Positions 43,960 to 53,475 of a DNA stretch of 64,000 bases are shown piece after piece; within the stretch, counting starts at the first letter, position 1, and every line of letters starts with the position of its first letter. The stretch is from positions 1 through 64,000 of the forward strand of contig NZ_JAGGCS010000015.1 in the NCBI RefSeq assembly GCF_022884085.1, given 5' to 3'. Both the position numbers and the translations under genes were made by a program. Source of the stretch: Paenirhizobium cremeum (GTDB lineage Bacteria; Pseudomonadota; Alphaproteobacteria; Rhizobiales; Rhizobiaceae). Under the pieces are notes generated by a model that saw only the letters and a list, made by a program, of their open reading frames with translations, made no database searches and was not told the origin of the DNA.

Positions 43960-44318
43960 GACTCGGGCTTCAATGGGCAATACCGACTTCTTCCAGCCTC
44001 GGATCGGCCTCGTTTTCATCGGCGACCCGGTGCATCCGCCCCTTTAGATCCTGTCGGCGCAGGACGAAATCGCGGCTTGCCGAAGCCGCATCGGCCGCCT
44101 GTTGAAGCGCTGCCTCGACGGCCATGTGATAGCAGGGATAAGCGGGGGGATTGCACACCTTTGCTCACGAAGACCCATCCCGCCTGATGGGGAACGATAT
44201 CGCAGAATATTTCGGACATTTGGTTTCCTCCCGGTCGCCCAAACGCGGGAGAGAGCCAAAGGTTCCCCTTTTGATGGTTTTTTCGATCGCCGGGGCCATC
44301 CCAAAGGAGATTGCGCGC
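43960..44318. other. Gap with one doubtful small frame
   Basis: These 359 bases lie between the BON gene and the polysaccharide deacetylase gene. They contain one small minus-strand frame (43970-44125) listed separately. No terminator with a T-run was seen. Confidence 0.35.
43970..44125 (-). CDS. Doubtful small protein
   Basis: A 51-residue frame (MAVEAALQQAADAASASRDF and on) reads like a soluble helical protein with natural composition, but no ribosome-binding site precedes the ATG at 44125, and the frame opens further upstream at 44158. It may be a real small gene or chance. No family recognised. Confidence 0.25.
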   Translation of the reverse strand: MAVEAALQQAADAASASRDFVLRRQDLKGRMHRVADENEADPRLEEVGIAH

Positions 44319-45431
44319 CTAGCGCAAACCCGCCACCGGATCGGCAAAATGCGTGACCAGCGCCCGGCGCATGCCGTTCAATCGGCTCCCCATCTGGGCC
44401 GGCGTCATGTAGGCGAACCCCGCGTCCTCGCGCGGCAGCAGAGAAGGTGTGGCAAGATGAGCGGGAAAAAGCTGGCCGGAACGCGTGGTAAATCCGGTCG
44501 CGAACCCCGCAGCCAGGACATAGGCGGCTTCCCGTTCGCCACAGGCGCCTTCCGTTCCGTAAGGATAGGCGAAATGGCGGACCTCCCCCCCCAGAAGACT
44601 TTCCAGATAGACCTTGTTGTCGGCTATGTCCTTATAGGCCGCAGCATCGTCCAGGCCGGCAAGAAATGTGTGTGAGGTGGTATGCCCGCCGATAGTGACG
44701 AGCGGATGGGTGGCGAAGTCCTTCAACTCGCGTTCATCCATGGCAACTTCGGCGACCAGTTCGGGAAGCGACAGCCCGTGACGATCGAAGGTCGGCTTTA
44801 GTGCCTCCGCCCGGACGCGATCGGTGCCGATCCACAGCGTGATCTGGCGCAGAGCCGCATTCCTGGACGGGGCATCGGCGAGGCGAAAGCGGCGCGCCAT
44901 CGGCTCTATCTCCACCTCGTCATGGCGCCGCAAAAGCGCGCGCAGCCCGAGCCACCAGGCATAGACCTCGCGCGTCACCATGCCGGTGGGCACGAACATG
45001 GTCATCGGCGCGCCGAATTCTTCCAGGATGGGCAGCGCCCTGATGCGATTGTCGCGATAACCATCGTCAAAGGTCAGGACAGCGAATTCCTTTGCCTGCG
45101 GATCGGCAAGGCGCGCCAAAGCTTCGTCCGGTGTGACGATATCCCGGCCTTCCGATTTCAACGCCGCAAGAACTCTCCGGAGTTGTTCCGGGCTGCACCC
45201 CATGCGCAAATTGCCTTCGACATCGTCGTGGATTTCATGAAACATCAGCACGAGGCCGCGCCCGCGGTAACGCGCGGCCAGGCGGTCTCCGACTGCCGAG
45301 GCGCCGAGCGCTTCCTCGAGGCCGGACTTCAACTTCACCTTCAAAGCCGTGGAAACCTTGGCCGGAACACGAGCGGGGTCTTCCAGAAGCTCGCCGGCGA
45401 AGCGGCGCAGGTTTCGGACAAAATAGGACAT
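44319..45431 (-). CDS. Polysaccharide deacetylase
   Basis: This is a NodB-type carbohydrate esterase that would remove acetyl groups from a surface polysaccharide. The C-terminal two-thirds holds the catalytic domain: VLMFHEIHDD, the metal/base motif FAVLTFDDGYRDNRI, and the metal histidines in GGHTTSHTFL; AYPYGTEGACG follows. No signal peptide is visible, so a cytoplasmic role is likely. I chose the ATG at 45431 (370 residues), with AAGG 8 bases upstream; the frame also opens at 45602 without a ribosome-binding site. It is divergent from the glycosyltransferase at 45669. Confidence 0.88.
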   Translation of the reverse strand: MSYFVRNLRRFAGELLEDPARVPAKVSTALKVKLKSGLEEALGASAVGDRLAARYRGRGLVLMFHEIHDDVEGNLRMGCSPEQLRRVLAALKSEGRDIVTPDEALARLADPQAKEFAVLTFDDGYRDNRIRALPILEEFGAPMTMFVPTGMVTREVYAWWLGLRALLRRHDEVEIEPMARRFRLADAPSRNAALRQITLWIGTDRVRAEALKPTFDRHGLSLPELVAEVAMDERELKDFATHPLVTIGGHTTSHTFLAGLDDAAAYKDIADNKVYLESLLGGEVRHFAYPYGTEGACGEREAAYVLAAGFATGFTTRSGQLFPAHLATPSLLPREDAGFAYMTPAQMGSRLNGMRRALVTHFADPVAGLR

Positions 45432-45668
45432 TCGCTCGGCCTTCGAACAGAGCTGCAAGAATTCGACAGGTCGGGACACTAGCCGAAGCAATGTTGAAAT
45501 TTCGTGAGGAAAGCCTGAACTTTTCCTTTGCTGCACTGCGAGCGGCGGCATTCGTGGAGAAGCTTTGTTGCGACCTTGCAAGAAGTCGAACATATCATTC
45601 ATAAAATCGAAATATACACGGCTGCATTAGTGGGACAGAGCAGAAAGGAATCAGGCGGAACGCTCTCC

Positions 45669-46622
45669 ATGACCGACCATCCGACGGTTTCCGTCGTCAT
45701 TCCCACCTACAATACGCGGGATTGCGTCCGCACGGCGATCGATAGCGCGCTCCGGCAACAGGGCGTGCCGGTGGAGGTCGTAGTGGTCGACGACGCTTCA
45801 TCCGACGGTACGGCCGACTTCGTGTGCGAAGCCTACGGTCAGGATGAGCGCGTGCGGGTGATCCGTTGCGAGAAGAACGGCGGCCCATCAGCAGCGCGTA
45901 ATATCGGGTTCAAGGCGGCGCGCGGCGCATGGATCGGATTGCTCGATTCCGACGACTGGTGGAAACCCAACCGTCTGGAACGTCTGCTTGCCCATGCGGG
46001 CGAGGCCGATTTCATTGCCGACAACATCATGGGCTACGACGTCGCCGCCGGCATCGAGACCGGTCCGATCTATGAAAAGATCGAGGATCGCCGTCTGCAG
46101 CTCATCGACTTCGTTCTGCCGAGCGCACCCGACACCCATGATTTCGGATATCTGCAACCGCTGATCCGCAGGCAGTTCCTCGTCGACCACGGCCTATGCT
46201 ACCGCGAAAACGTTCGCGTCGGCGAGGACCTGATCCTCAACCTGGAATTCATGGCCCATGGCGGCCGGGCGATGTTCATCGACGAAGCGCTCTATGTCTA
46301 TGCCACACCCGTCGGCCTCGTCAGCCGAGCGGCCTCCCCCTATTCGCGCAGCACCGCCGATACCGAACCCCTGATCCACGCGCTTGCGGAACTCTGGCAA
46401 CGGATCAGGAAAGAGCTTTCGCCGGAAGAAAACAGCGGCTTTGCCAAACGCATCGCCGTGCTGCAACGCGAGGCGGCCATCGCTGCTTTTCACAGGGCCA
46501 GGGTCAAGCGGGAATTTGCCAAGATGGCCAAGCTCTTCGCCAACGAGCCGCTCGTCCGCAAGCGGATCTTCGAGCGGATCGGCCAGAACCTGCTGCCGCA
46601 GGCCCTGCGCTCGAAAGGCTGA
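45669..46622 (+). CDS. Family 2 glycosyltransferase
   Basis: The product is a GT-A fold transferase that adds a sugar to a growing polysaccharide. I chose the ATG at 45669 (317 residues), which puts TVSVVIPTYNTRDCVRTAID at the N-terminus as expected; the frame opens further up at 45528. The acidic nucleotide-sugar site includes VVVDDASSDGT and the DxD-type LLDSDDWWKPN near residue 95. A later GEDLILNLEF motif fits the catalytic-base region. Donor and acceptor are unknown. Its 3' end converges with the GumC-like gene 8 bases away. Confidence 0.92.
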   Translation: MTDHPTVSVVIPTYNTRDCVRTAIDSALRQQGVPVEVVVVDDASSDGTADFVCEAYGQDERVRVIRCEKNGGPSAARNIGFKAARGAWIGLLDSDDWWKPNRLERLLAHAGEADFIADNIMGYDVAAGIETGPIYEKIEDRRLQLIDFVLPSAPDTHDFGYLQPLIRRQFLVDHGLCYRENVRVGEDLILNLEFMAHGGRAMFIDEALYVYATPVGLVSRAASPYSRSTADTEPLIHALAELWQRIRKELSPEENSGFAKRIAVLQREAAIAAFHRARVKREFAKMAKLFANEPLVRKRIFERIGQNLLPQALRSKG

Positions 46623-46630
46623 CGCGACGA

Positions 46631-48262
46631 TCAGACCGAACGGCGCCTGATCCGGACATAGAGGGCGTATGCCACCGCCGCCATGACACCCAGCCCGAAG
46701 CCGAGAACACCGCCGCCGAACACGCCGGCGATGAGCAGTGCCTTGCGGCTCGGGCCATCCGGCGCCTGCGGCGGGACGGCCTGGGCGACGATGCGCACAT
46801 TGCTTTCGTAAAGGCTCTTTTGGGCGGAAGTCTCCTCGCTGCGCTTCAGCACCGCCTCGTAGATGTCACGCGCCGCCTTCGCCTTTCGTTCCAGTTCGCT
46901 GAGTTCGATGAGGGCACTCGAATTGGTGGCCTGGGAAGCTTTCTGGACGTTCATCTCCTTGACGAGGTCCGCCTCCTCCTTCTGGGCGGATTGATAGGCG
47001 TTGCGCGCTGCGACGACCATGCGTTCGAGTTCGGAACGGATCTGCCGCTTGACATCTTCGAGCGATGCCTTGGCCGCCTGCAATTGCGGATGCCGCGGCC
47101 CCAGTCGTTCCGTCAGGCTGCTGACATTGGCGGAGAGGCTCGCATACTGGTTCCTGAGGTCTGCGAGCGTCCTCGAACTGCCGGTTTCGCTTCCGGTATC
47201 GCCGATCAGGACGTTGTTGATATCGAGCTTCGATACCGTATCGAGCTGGGCCTTCGCGGTGATGCTCTTGTGCTGCGCCGAAACCAGCAGATCGTCGAGA
47301 GACTGGAGACGCTTGTCCGCAATCAGATCGCCACCGACAGCATAGAGATCGTTCTTCGATGTATAGTCGCGAACCTCGGCCTCCGCAGCTATGACGGCTT
47401 GCCGGAGATCCGTCAGACGGCTGACAAGCCCGGCATTGACGCTGCCATAGCTGTTTTCGGCGTTCAGCCGGGTGTCGTTGAGATAGGCTGCGACCAGGGC
47501 ATTGGCGATTTCCGCTGATTTGCCGGGCGCATTGGTCTTCACCTTGATCTGGAAGATGTAGGTGCCTTCCTGACGGGAGACCTCAACATGCTTCTGCAGG
47601 TTGGCGACGACCGTATTCATGTCTGCCGCCGCATCTCCGGAGGGCCTGCCCACGAATTCCGGATCCGTCGCAAGTTTCAGATTTTTCGCGACATTTTCCA
47701 GCACGGTTGAGGAGGTGATGATGCGCGTCTGGCTGTCGATGGTGGCATTCAGCACCTCCGGCGACGTCGACTTCTCGCCGTCCACGAGTTCGATGGCCAG
47801 TTTCTGCGGATCGAAATAAAGGGTGACCGCAGCACTGTAGTTCTTCGAAACCAGGGTTGTCATGGCGGCGCCGACAAGGCCGCAGACCACCGCACCGGCG
47901 AGAATGGCATTGCGCCGCTTCCAGGCTGCGGCAAGGACAAATTGGAGGTCGACGACGAGCGGACCGGTTTCGGCTGCGGTCTCAGGCTCCACGAACCCGG
48001 CGGCCATTCGCGGTCCATGTGCATTTGCAAGCGCCTTCGGCGCTTTGCGCGCAGCGGCGTCATCCTGCGCCTGGAAACCGGCGCGCTCCTTCGCAATCCG
48101 ACCGCTGCCTTCCGCGCTCCGGCGCGTATCGGGCCTGGTTTCAGCGGACTGCGCCTTTTCTCCGGGCGTAGCCAGATAACGGCGCAGGCTGACATTCACC
48201 CCGCCATCCGAATGCGCGGAACGATCGATCATGTGCCGATATTCGGTTCTGGGGCCGGCCAT
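46631..48262 (-). CDS. GumC/Wzz-like polysaccharide chain-length/co-polymerase protein
   Basis: This is an inner-membrane polysaccharide co-polymerase of the ExoP/Wzc type without the kinase domain. The 543-residue protein has a cytoplasmic N-terminus of about 105 residues, a membrane segment (about 114-134) followed by YSAAVTLYFDPQKLAIELV, and a long periplasmic coiled coil. A Pro-rich segment (VAQAVPPQAPDGPSRKALL) precedes the second membrane segment (about 508-535). It ends shortly after, so no tyrosine kinase is fused. It controls chain length or export of the polymer made by this cluster. Confidence 0.92.
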   Translation of the reverse strand: MAGPRTEYRHMIDRSAHSDGGVNVSLRRYLATPGEKAQSAETRPDTRRSAEGSGRIAKERAGFQAQDDAAARKAPKALANAHGPRMAAGFVEPETAAETGPLVVDLQFVLAAAWKRRNAILAGAVVCGLVGAAMTTLVSKNYSAAVTLYFDPQKLAIELVDGEKSTSPEVLNATIDSQTRIITSSTVLENVAKNLKLATDPEFVGRPSGDAAADMNTVVANLQKHVEVSRQEGTYIFQIKVKTNAPGKSAEIANALVAAYLNDTRLNAENSYGSVNAGLVSRLTDLRQAVIAAEAEVRDYTSKNDLYAVGGDLIADKRLQSLDDLLVSAQHKSITAKAQLDTVSKLDINNVLIGDTGSETGSSRTLADLRNQYASLSANVSSLTERLGPRHPQLQAAKASLEDVKRQIRSELERMVVAARNAYQSAQKEEADLVKEMNVQKASQATNSSALIELSELERKAKAARDIYEAVLKRSEETSAQKSLYESNVRIVAQAVPPQAPDGPSRKALLIAGVFGGGVLGFGLGVMAAVAYALYVRIRRRSV

Positions 48263-48370
48263 ACTCTCAGGTCACACTCTTCATCGAACTGGTTGCGTTC
48301 AGTCGCGCGGGAACACGTCCTGCAGGCTGCCCCCACGAGACGTCCGTTTCTCGATAAATCATGAAACTTT

Positions 48371-48378
48371 ATGGTTAA
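48371..48378 (-). promoter_or_regulatory. CtrA-like site upstream of the GumC-like gene
   Basis: TTAACCAT on the minus strand, about 110 bases upstream of the ATG at 48262. The same 14-base context (CTTTATGGTTAATT on the plus strand) occurs upstream of the che operon near 32663-32676. CtrA control is inferred from the motif only. Confidence 0.4.
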
Positions 48379-48385
48379 TTTAATC

Positions 48386-49483
48386 TTATCCCGAGGGCTG
48401 AATGATCGCACACCAGCCGGGTTTCGAAGCTACCGGCGAAAGGGCGGGAACAAGCGCGGAAAGCTGTTTGCGATCACCCTTTGCAGTCGGCTTGATATTG
48501 TTGCCTTCCTCCTCCGGCCACCAATCGCCGCCCGCCCAATAGGTCCAACCGAGCCAGACATCGGAATCATCCGCCATCTCGGCGGTCATCCGCTTCAAGC
48601 CGGCAAGGCAGGCCGGTTCCTGCGACCCGCCGAACTCTCCGAGGAATGCGCGCTTTCCGTTTGCGCGCAACCAATCGGAAAGTCTTGCAATGGCATTGAC
48701 GGCGATGTCGGCGTTCACGCAGGCCTCATGGGTGCCCGAAAGATCCTCGTCCATGTACTGGTGAACTTCAAAACCGTAATTGTCGATCGGATCTCGAACG
48801 CCGCGCATGACGGTTCCGTTCGCGCCCTTGCCAAAATCGGTTTCCCAGCTGCTGACGCCGCTCCAATATGTGCCCGGCACGAGAATGAGATTGCGGGCCT
48901 TGACCGCCCTGATGCCGGCAATCGCCTGATTGGCGGCTTCCAGCCAGTCCTTCGGATCGATGTCGTAAGGTTCGTTCATCAGACCGAAGACAATGCCGTC
49001 CTTGTTGGCGAACTCGGCAGCGAGCCGTATCCACAATTGCGCGAACTGCCGCGCCGGCACCTCTGCCGAGCCGATCTTGCCGCCGGAATAATAGCCGAAA
49101 TTATGCGGGTCCAGGATGACGGTGAACCCGTTCGCCCGAAGGCCGGCGACACTTTCTTTCAACCGCTCGAGCTCGACCGGATCGAGAGGTGCACCGAGAG
49201 AGCGCTGCAGACGCTCCCACTTGAATGGCAGGCGCACGGCGTCAAAGCCCTTGTCGGCGAAATAGTTCACCGTCGTCTGAGAGGGATAGGTGAAGTTGAT
49301 GCCTTCCTTGCCGTCCGCTTCGCCATATTCCGCGCCCGAGAGGTTCACGCCGCGAAAGCACAGATCGGCATTGCCGGCCTCGGCGGCCCCACCTGTAATC
49401 GCCAGCAGCAGACCGGCAACGACGAAACGCCGGCCTGCTCCGCGCTTCATCATCGGCTTCATCCCGGCCTCGACCTCACGCAT
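48386..49483 (-). CDS. Secreted GH5-family glycanase (cellulase-like)
   Basis: The product is a retaining beta-glycanase, probably periplasmic. The 365-residue frame has a signal peptide (RRFVVAGLLLAITGGAAEA) and a TIM-barrel family 5 domain. The acid/base is Glu171 (FGLMNEPYD) and the nucleophile is Glu283 (AFLGEFGGSQ); an early GVNLSGAEYG and DAVRLPFKWERLQ also fit. The ATG at 49483 overlaps the acyltransferase stop by 8 bases; a second ATG at 49462 is possible. It may trim or edit the polymer of this cluster, as endoglycanases do in other synthase loci. Confidence 0.92.
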   Translation of the reverse strand: MREVEAGMKPMMKRGAGRRFVVAGLLLAITGGAAEAGNADLCFRGVNLSGAEYGEADGKEGINFTYPSQTTVNYFADKGFDAVRLPFKWERLQRSLGAPLDPVELERLKESVAGLRANGFTVILDPHNFGYYSGGKIGSAEVPARQFAQLWIRLAAEFANKDGIVFGLMNEPYDIDPKDWLEAANQAIAGIRAVKARNLILVPGTYWSGVSSWETDFGKGANGTVMRGVRDPIDNYGFEVHQYMDEDLSGTHEACVNADIAVNAIARLSDWLRANGKRAFLGEFGGSQEPACLAGLKRMTAEMADDSDVWLGWTYWAGGDWWPEEEGNNIKPTAKGDRKQLSALVPALSPVASKPGWCAIIQPSG

Positions 49484-50528
49484 TCTGGGCAGGCACGGCC
49501 CGGCTATCCCGGGGCAGGTTTACCGAAGACAGCATCTTGCCGACGGGAACCTCGAAGACGTAGTAGCTCGCAAGGCCGGCAAGGGTCGAAATCGCCATCA
49601 TCAGCACCACAAAGAGCGTGTCGCTATGGAGAACGGCGATTGCGTGCGGATAAATCATGCGCGCGCCGGCCAGCGTGAAGATGTGTGTCAGGTAGATCGA
49701 ATAGGAGGCGTCGCCCAGGATCCGCAGCCATCGCCAGGCCCTCATGTCCGGGATACGGATCGCCGTCGCGAAGAAGATAATGACGACCGCCGGAATGCCG
49801 ATGGTGAACACGCGCGGGACATCGAGTTCGAGATAATCGTTGAACATTAGCGCCGCAAAGCCGACCGCAACCATGGCCGCGACGACCGGCGCCTGGATGG
49901 AGACGCCTCTCCGGTATATCTGCCCCAAGAAGACGCCGGCGACGAATTCGAAGATGACCGAATCCCCGTAGAACCGGGTGGCGGTGTTTACCGGAGCAAG
50001 ATTGCAGAGCAGGAAGATGCTGCCGATCAGCGCCACGAGGACGGCGATCCGGTGGCGCACCGGCACCATGAGGCAGAGGCCGAACAGCAGGTAGAAATAC
50101 ATCTCGTAGTTCAAAGTCCAGCCGGGAACGATCAGCGGCGCGATCATGTAATGATCCGGATCGGACGGATTGATCCAGGGCAGGAAGGCCAGCGACGCCA
50201 GGATATGCGGCAGGTCGAACTGGGTGGATTTCAGCATCTGCGGGATGATGAGGGAGACCGCGGCGGCGAGGATGGTGACCGCCCAATAGAGCGGCACGAT
50301 GCGGCGGATGCGCTTCCACCAGAAGTCGGCAACGGTGAGCGGCTTGTCGCAGGTGGTGATCCACATGACGAAACCGCTGAGGACAAAGAACAGGTCAACC
50401 CCGCTCTTGCCGAACAGATAAGGGCTCAGCCAGGCATCCGGGTTGAGTTTCTGCAGCTGCAGGATTGCGTGAAAGTAAACGACAAGAAGAGCCGCAATCG
50501 CTCTTATATATTGCAGTTGTACACACAT
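49476..50528 (-). CDS. Acyltransferase 3 family membrane protein
   Basis: The 350-residue product is an integral membrane O-acyltransferase (OafA/ExoZ type) with about ten hydrophobic segments. The N-terminal QLQYIRAIAALLVVYFHA carries the catalytic His typical of the family, and FFVLSGFVMWITT follows. Such enzymes add acetyl or succinyl groups to surface polysaccharides. It sits between the polymerase and glycanase genes on the same strand. Confidence 0.93.
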   Translation of the reverse strand: MCVQLQYIRAIAALLVVYFHAILQLQKLNPDAWLSPYLFGKSGVDLFFVLSGFVMWITTCDKPLTVADFWWKRIRRIVPLYWAVTILAAAVSLIIPQMLKSTQFDLPHILASLAFLPWINPSDPDHYMIAPLIVPGWTLNYEMYFYLLFGLCLMVPVRHRIAVLVALIGSIFLLCNLAPVNTATRFYGDSVIFEFVAGVFLGQIYRRGVSIQAPVVAAMVAVGFAALMFNDYLELDVPRVFTIGIPAVVIIFFATAIRIPDMRAWRWLRILGDASYSIYLTHIFTLAGARMIYPHAIAVLHSDTLFVVLMMAISTLAGLASYYVFEVPVGKMLSSVNLPRDSRAVPAQNA

Positions 50529-50592
50529 GGGAGCTGTCTGTTCGTTGCCTGGAAACGCAATACGCCAGGGGAGCTATAGCCCAATGCTACAG

Positions 50593-51855
50593 CTATTGTC
50601 CTTGATGATCCGGCAACGAAGTTAATTTCCCATCACCCTCCCAGAATTTCATATGGCCGACGAGAAGCCATATGAGGGCACCGACCTTGATCGAGAAGAT
50701 CGCGGTGCCGCCGATCATCATGTTGAGGAAGATGAAGATTCCGAGCGCGAAGGCGCAGCGTTTCTGGTCGGCTGTCTGTCCGCCGGGATAGAAGGCAACG
50801 AAGAGCCAGAAGGCGAGAAGGCCGAAGACCGTTCCGGCATTGATGACATAGATGTAGCCGCTGTCCGCGAAATTGCCGATCTCGCGGACGTTCAGCGCCA
50901 GCAGTTCGACGAAATCGAGATTGAAGAAGCCTTTCATCGTAAGAACGATGCGGCCGTCAAGGGTGTCGCCGCTGGCATCCGGCCGCATCAGGAAAACCAG
51001 CGCGCCCGCGCAGATGACGATCGGCATGATGAGCGGGCGAACCATATTGCCGACCCTGGGGAAGACGAAATAGCCGCCCAGGCAGATGAAGGAAAAGGCC
51101 AACATGCTACGGGAATCGTTGGTCAGCAGGATGAGGATGACGGTCGACAGCATGAGGTAACGGTCGAACCTCTTGATCCGGCTGAAACGGCTGACCAGAT
51201 AGACATCCAGCACACCGGAGAAATTGGCCAGCGACACCTGTTCGAGAAAGAGCGAGGCCGTGCGGTGGTCGCTGAGGCCGAAGGAAAAACGCCCCGGAAT
51301 GTTGATGGCGTTCTGGAAGATCTTCGAGCCGCCGAAGGAAATCTGCTCGAGACCGCGGGTGTTGGTGAAATAGAGCGCCGGATAGAGAAGATCCTCGTAG
51401 ACCCTGGTGAAGAAGATCTCCACCAGCAGCACAGAAAGCACGCAGATACAGCAGATCCGGAAGACGAATTCGATGGTTCGGCCATCCGTCATCGCGCCGA
51501 GCTGGCAGAAGACTGCAATAATCAGCACATTGCGGAAGAAATCGACGAACAGCATACCGTTCGCCGCCGAGGTATAGGCCATCACGATCGCAAAGAAGCC
51601 GACCAGCACGACGATGGGCAGGGATTCCTGCGAAAGCCCGCGATAGAGCAGATACATCAGCGAGACGAACAGAAGCCCGATCTCGACCAGCGCCACATGG
51701 GCAAAGCCAAGCGGCATGACATGCGCGTTGATAAGGGCAAGAAGGCCATTATACATGACCGCAAGCGGCACCACGACACGCACCAGCCGCCCGTCTGCCC
51801 GGGCAATACCGGCCGGGAGCGATGCCTGCGAATTATGAAGCGCGCCGAGATCCAT
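50593..51855 (-). CDS. Wzy-like polysaccharide polymerase / O-antigen ligase-type protein
   Basis: The 420-residue product has about ten to twelve membrane segments. A large periplasmic loop with SFGGSKIFQNAINIPGRFSF and a LLTNDSRSMLAFSFI segment fit O-antigen polymerase or ligase families, which lack strong sequence motifs. It is the first gene of the minus-strand run with the acyltransferase and glycanase. Its place in a polysaccharide cluster supports polymerase, but ligase cannot be excluded. Confidence 0.78.
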   Translation of the reverse strand: MDLGALHNSQASLPAGIARADGRLVRVVVPLAVMYNGLLALINAHVMPLGFAHVALVEIGLLFVSLMYLLYRGLSQESLPIVVLVGFFAIVMAYTSAANGMLFVDFFRNVLIIAVFCQLGAMTDGRTIEFVFRICCICVLSVLLVEIFFTRVYEDLLYPALYFTNTRGLEQISFGGSKIFQNAINIPGRFSFGLSDHRTASLFLEQVSLANFSGVLDVYLVSRFSRIKRFDRYLMLSTVILILLTNDSRSMLAFSFICLGGYFVFPRVGNMVRPLIMPIVICAGALVFLMRPDASGDTLDGRIVLTMKGFFNLDFVELLALNVREIGNFADSGYIYVINAGTVFGLLAFWLFVAFYPGGQTADQKRCAFALGIFIFLNMMIGGTAIFSIKVGALIWLLVGHMKFWEGDGKLTSLPDHQGQ

Positions 51856-51966
51856 GCACGAGAATTAGCCGACTCGCGCGGAATTAGGAAGGAAGGGCTG
51901 GGTTGGTGGCCGTCGCGGAATAATCTCAGATGGCGGCGCCACCCGTCGGAGCTCAAGGGATGTGTT

Positions 51967-53463
51967 TTAGAATCCCATGAAGCCCTCGCAGCCTGCAAGT
52001 TTTGGCGCCGTCTTCAGTCTCTCCACATCGACAACGGGAACCCCGTAAACTGCGTCGCCCGCAAAGATTTCCTCGACCACAGCGGCCACCTGCAAGACGC
52101 CGGCGTCATCATGCCGACGACCGACGATTTGCAGGCCGAAGGGCATGCCGAGCGCATCCCGGCCGACGGGTATGGTGATCGAGGGATGGCCGGCCAGTGT
52201 CGAGGCATAGGCCATGGCAAGCCAGTGATAGTAGTTTTTCGTCGGTTGGCCATCGATCTCGGTCGGATAAAGCTCGTGCCAGTCGCGCGGGCTGATGGTC
52301 ACGGCCGGGCAAAGCACATAGTCATGGTCTTCGAAAAACCGCTGCCAGTCGCGATAGAACCGGCCCTGTTTCACCAGCGCATCGGCGATATCGAGCGGCC
52401 CATAACTCAGCCCCTCCTCGACATTGGCGCGGACATTCGGGCCGATCTTTTCCGGGCGTGTCTGCAGCAGCGTGTGGTGCAGGCCGAGAAACATGACGCC
52501 GCGAAGAACGGAAAATATGCGATCAGCGTCGGTGCAATCGGGATGGGCCTCCTCGACCCTGCCGAGATGGTCGGAAAGCCGCGCCATCAGCCGGCCAAAA
52601 GCCTCGCGGATCACCCTGGATGTCGGCGCGAAACCGAAATCCTCGGTCACGGCGATCCGCAGTGCCGCCAGATCCGGGCGTCGACCTTGGCCAAAGCGAT
52701 CGGCCTGCCACGGCGTCTGCCCGTCGATGACCACCGTATAGGGGTCGAGCCGATCGGGTCGAGCCATGACCGACAGCATCAGCGCCACATCGGCAACGCT
52801 GCGCCCCATCGGCCCGCTGGTCGACAGATGCATCAGCGCCATGGCGCGGGTATCGCCGGGAACGACACCTGGCGACGGGCGGAAACCGACGACACCGCAG
52901 AAGGCTGCCGGGTTGCGCAGGCTGCCGCCCGTATCCGAACCCGTGGCCAAAGGTGCCATGCGCGCCGCCAGAAGGGCTGCCGAACCACCCGACGAGCCGG
53001 CCGCACTTTTTGTCGTGTCGTGAGGATTGGCCGTGACGCCATAGACGGCATTGCGGGTATTGCCGCCGGCGCTCCAGTCCGGATTGTTGGTCTTGCCGAG
53101 GGGAATGCCGCCGGCCCGGCGCATGGCGGCAACGATGGCGTCGTCCTTCACGGCAATATTGTCGCGAAAGATTTCCGAGCCGAACGTGGTCGGCAGTCCC
53201 TGGACATCGATCATGTCCTTGACCCCGAACGGCAGGCCATGCAGCGGACCGAGCGTCGCATGGCCCATCACGCGTTGCTCGGCGTGACGTGCCTCGGCAA
53301 AGACGCGGTCGAAGTCCTGTGCCACCACGGCATTGATCGCAGGATTGAGCTGTGTGACGCGCTCGATACAGGCCTCGGCCAGTTCGACCGGCGACAGGCG
53401 GCGCTGCCCGATCAGCCGGCGTGCGTCCATCGCATCGAGATCGGCGGGATGGGTCTTGCTCAT
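51967..53463 (-). CDS. Amidase signature family hydrolase
   Basis: The product hydrolyses a carboxamide bond. The 498-residue protein has the Ser-cisSer-Lys triad: Lys82 (LPFGVKDMIDV), the cis-Ser in KSAAGSSGGSAALL (about 157), and the nucleophile in ATGSDTGGSLRNP (about 181). The length is normal. It is the last gene of the transport/hydrolysis operon, 12 bases after the TSUP gene. Family members act on amides, ureides or aryl-acylamides; the substrate is not evident. Confidence 0.95.
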   Translation of the reverse strand: MSKTHPADLDAMDARRLIGQRRLSPVELAEACIERVTQLNPAINAVVAQDFDRVFAEARHAEQRVMGHATLGPLHGLPFGVKDMIDVQGLPTTFGSEIFRDNIAVKDDAIVAAMRRAGGIPLGKTNNPDWSAGGNTRNAVYGVTANPHDTTKSAAGSSGGSAALLAARMAPLATGSDTGGSLRNPAAFCGVVGFRPSPGVVPGDTRAMALMHLSTSGPMGRSVADVALMLSVMARPDRLDPYTVVIDGQTPWQADRFGQGRRPDLAALRIAVTEDFGFAPTSRVIREAFGRLMARLSDHLGRVEEAHPDCTDADRIFSVLRGVMFLGLHHTLLQTRPEKIGPNVRANVEEGLSYGPLDIADALVKQGRFYRDWQRFFEDHDYVLCPAVTISPRDWHELYPTEIDGQPTKNYYHWLAMAYASTLAGHPSITIPVGRDALGMPFGLQIVGRRHDDAGVLQVAAVVEEIFAGDAVYGVPVVDVERLKTAPKLAGCEGFMGF

Positions 53464-53475
53464 GACGATACCTTT

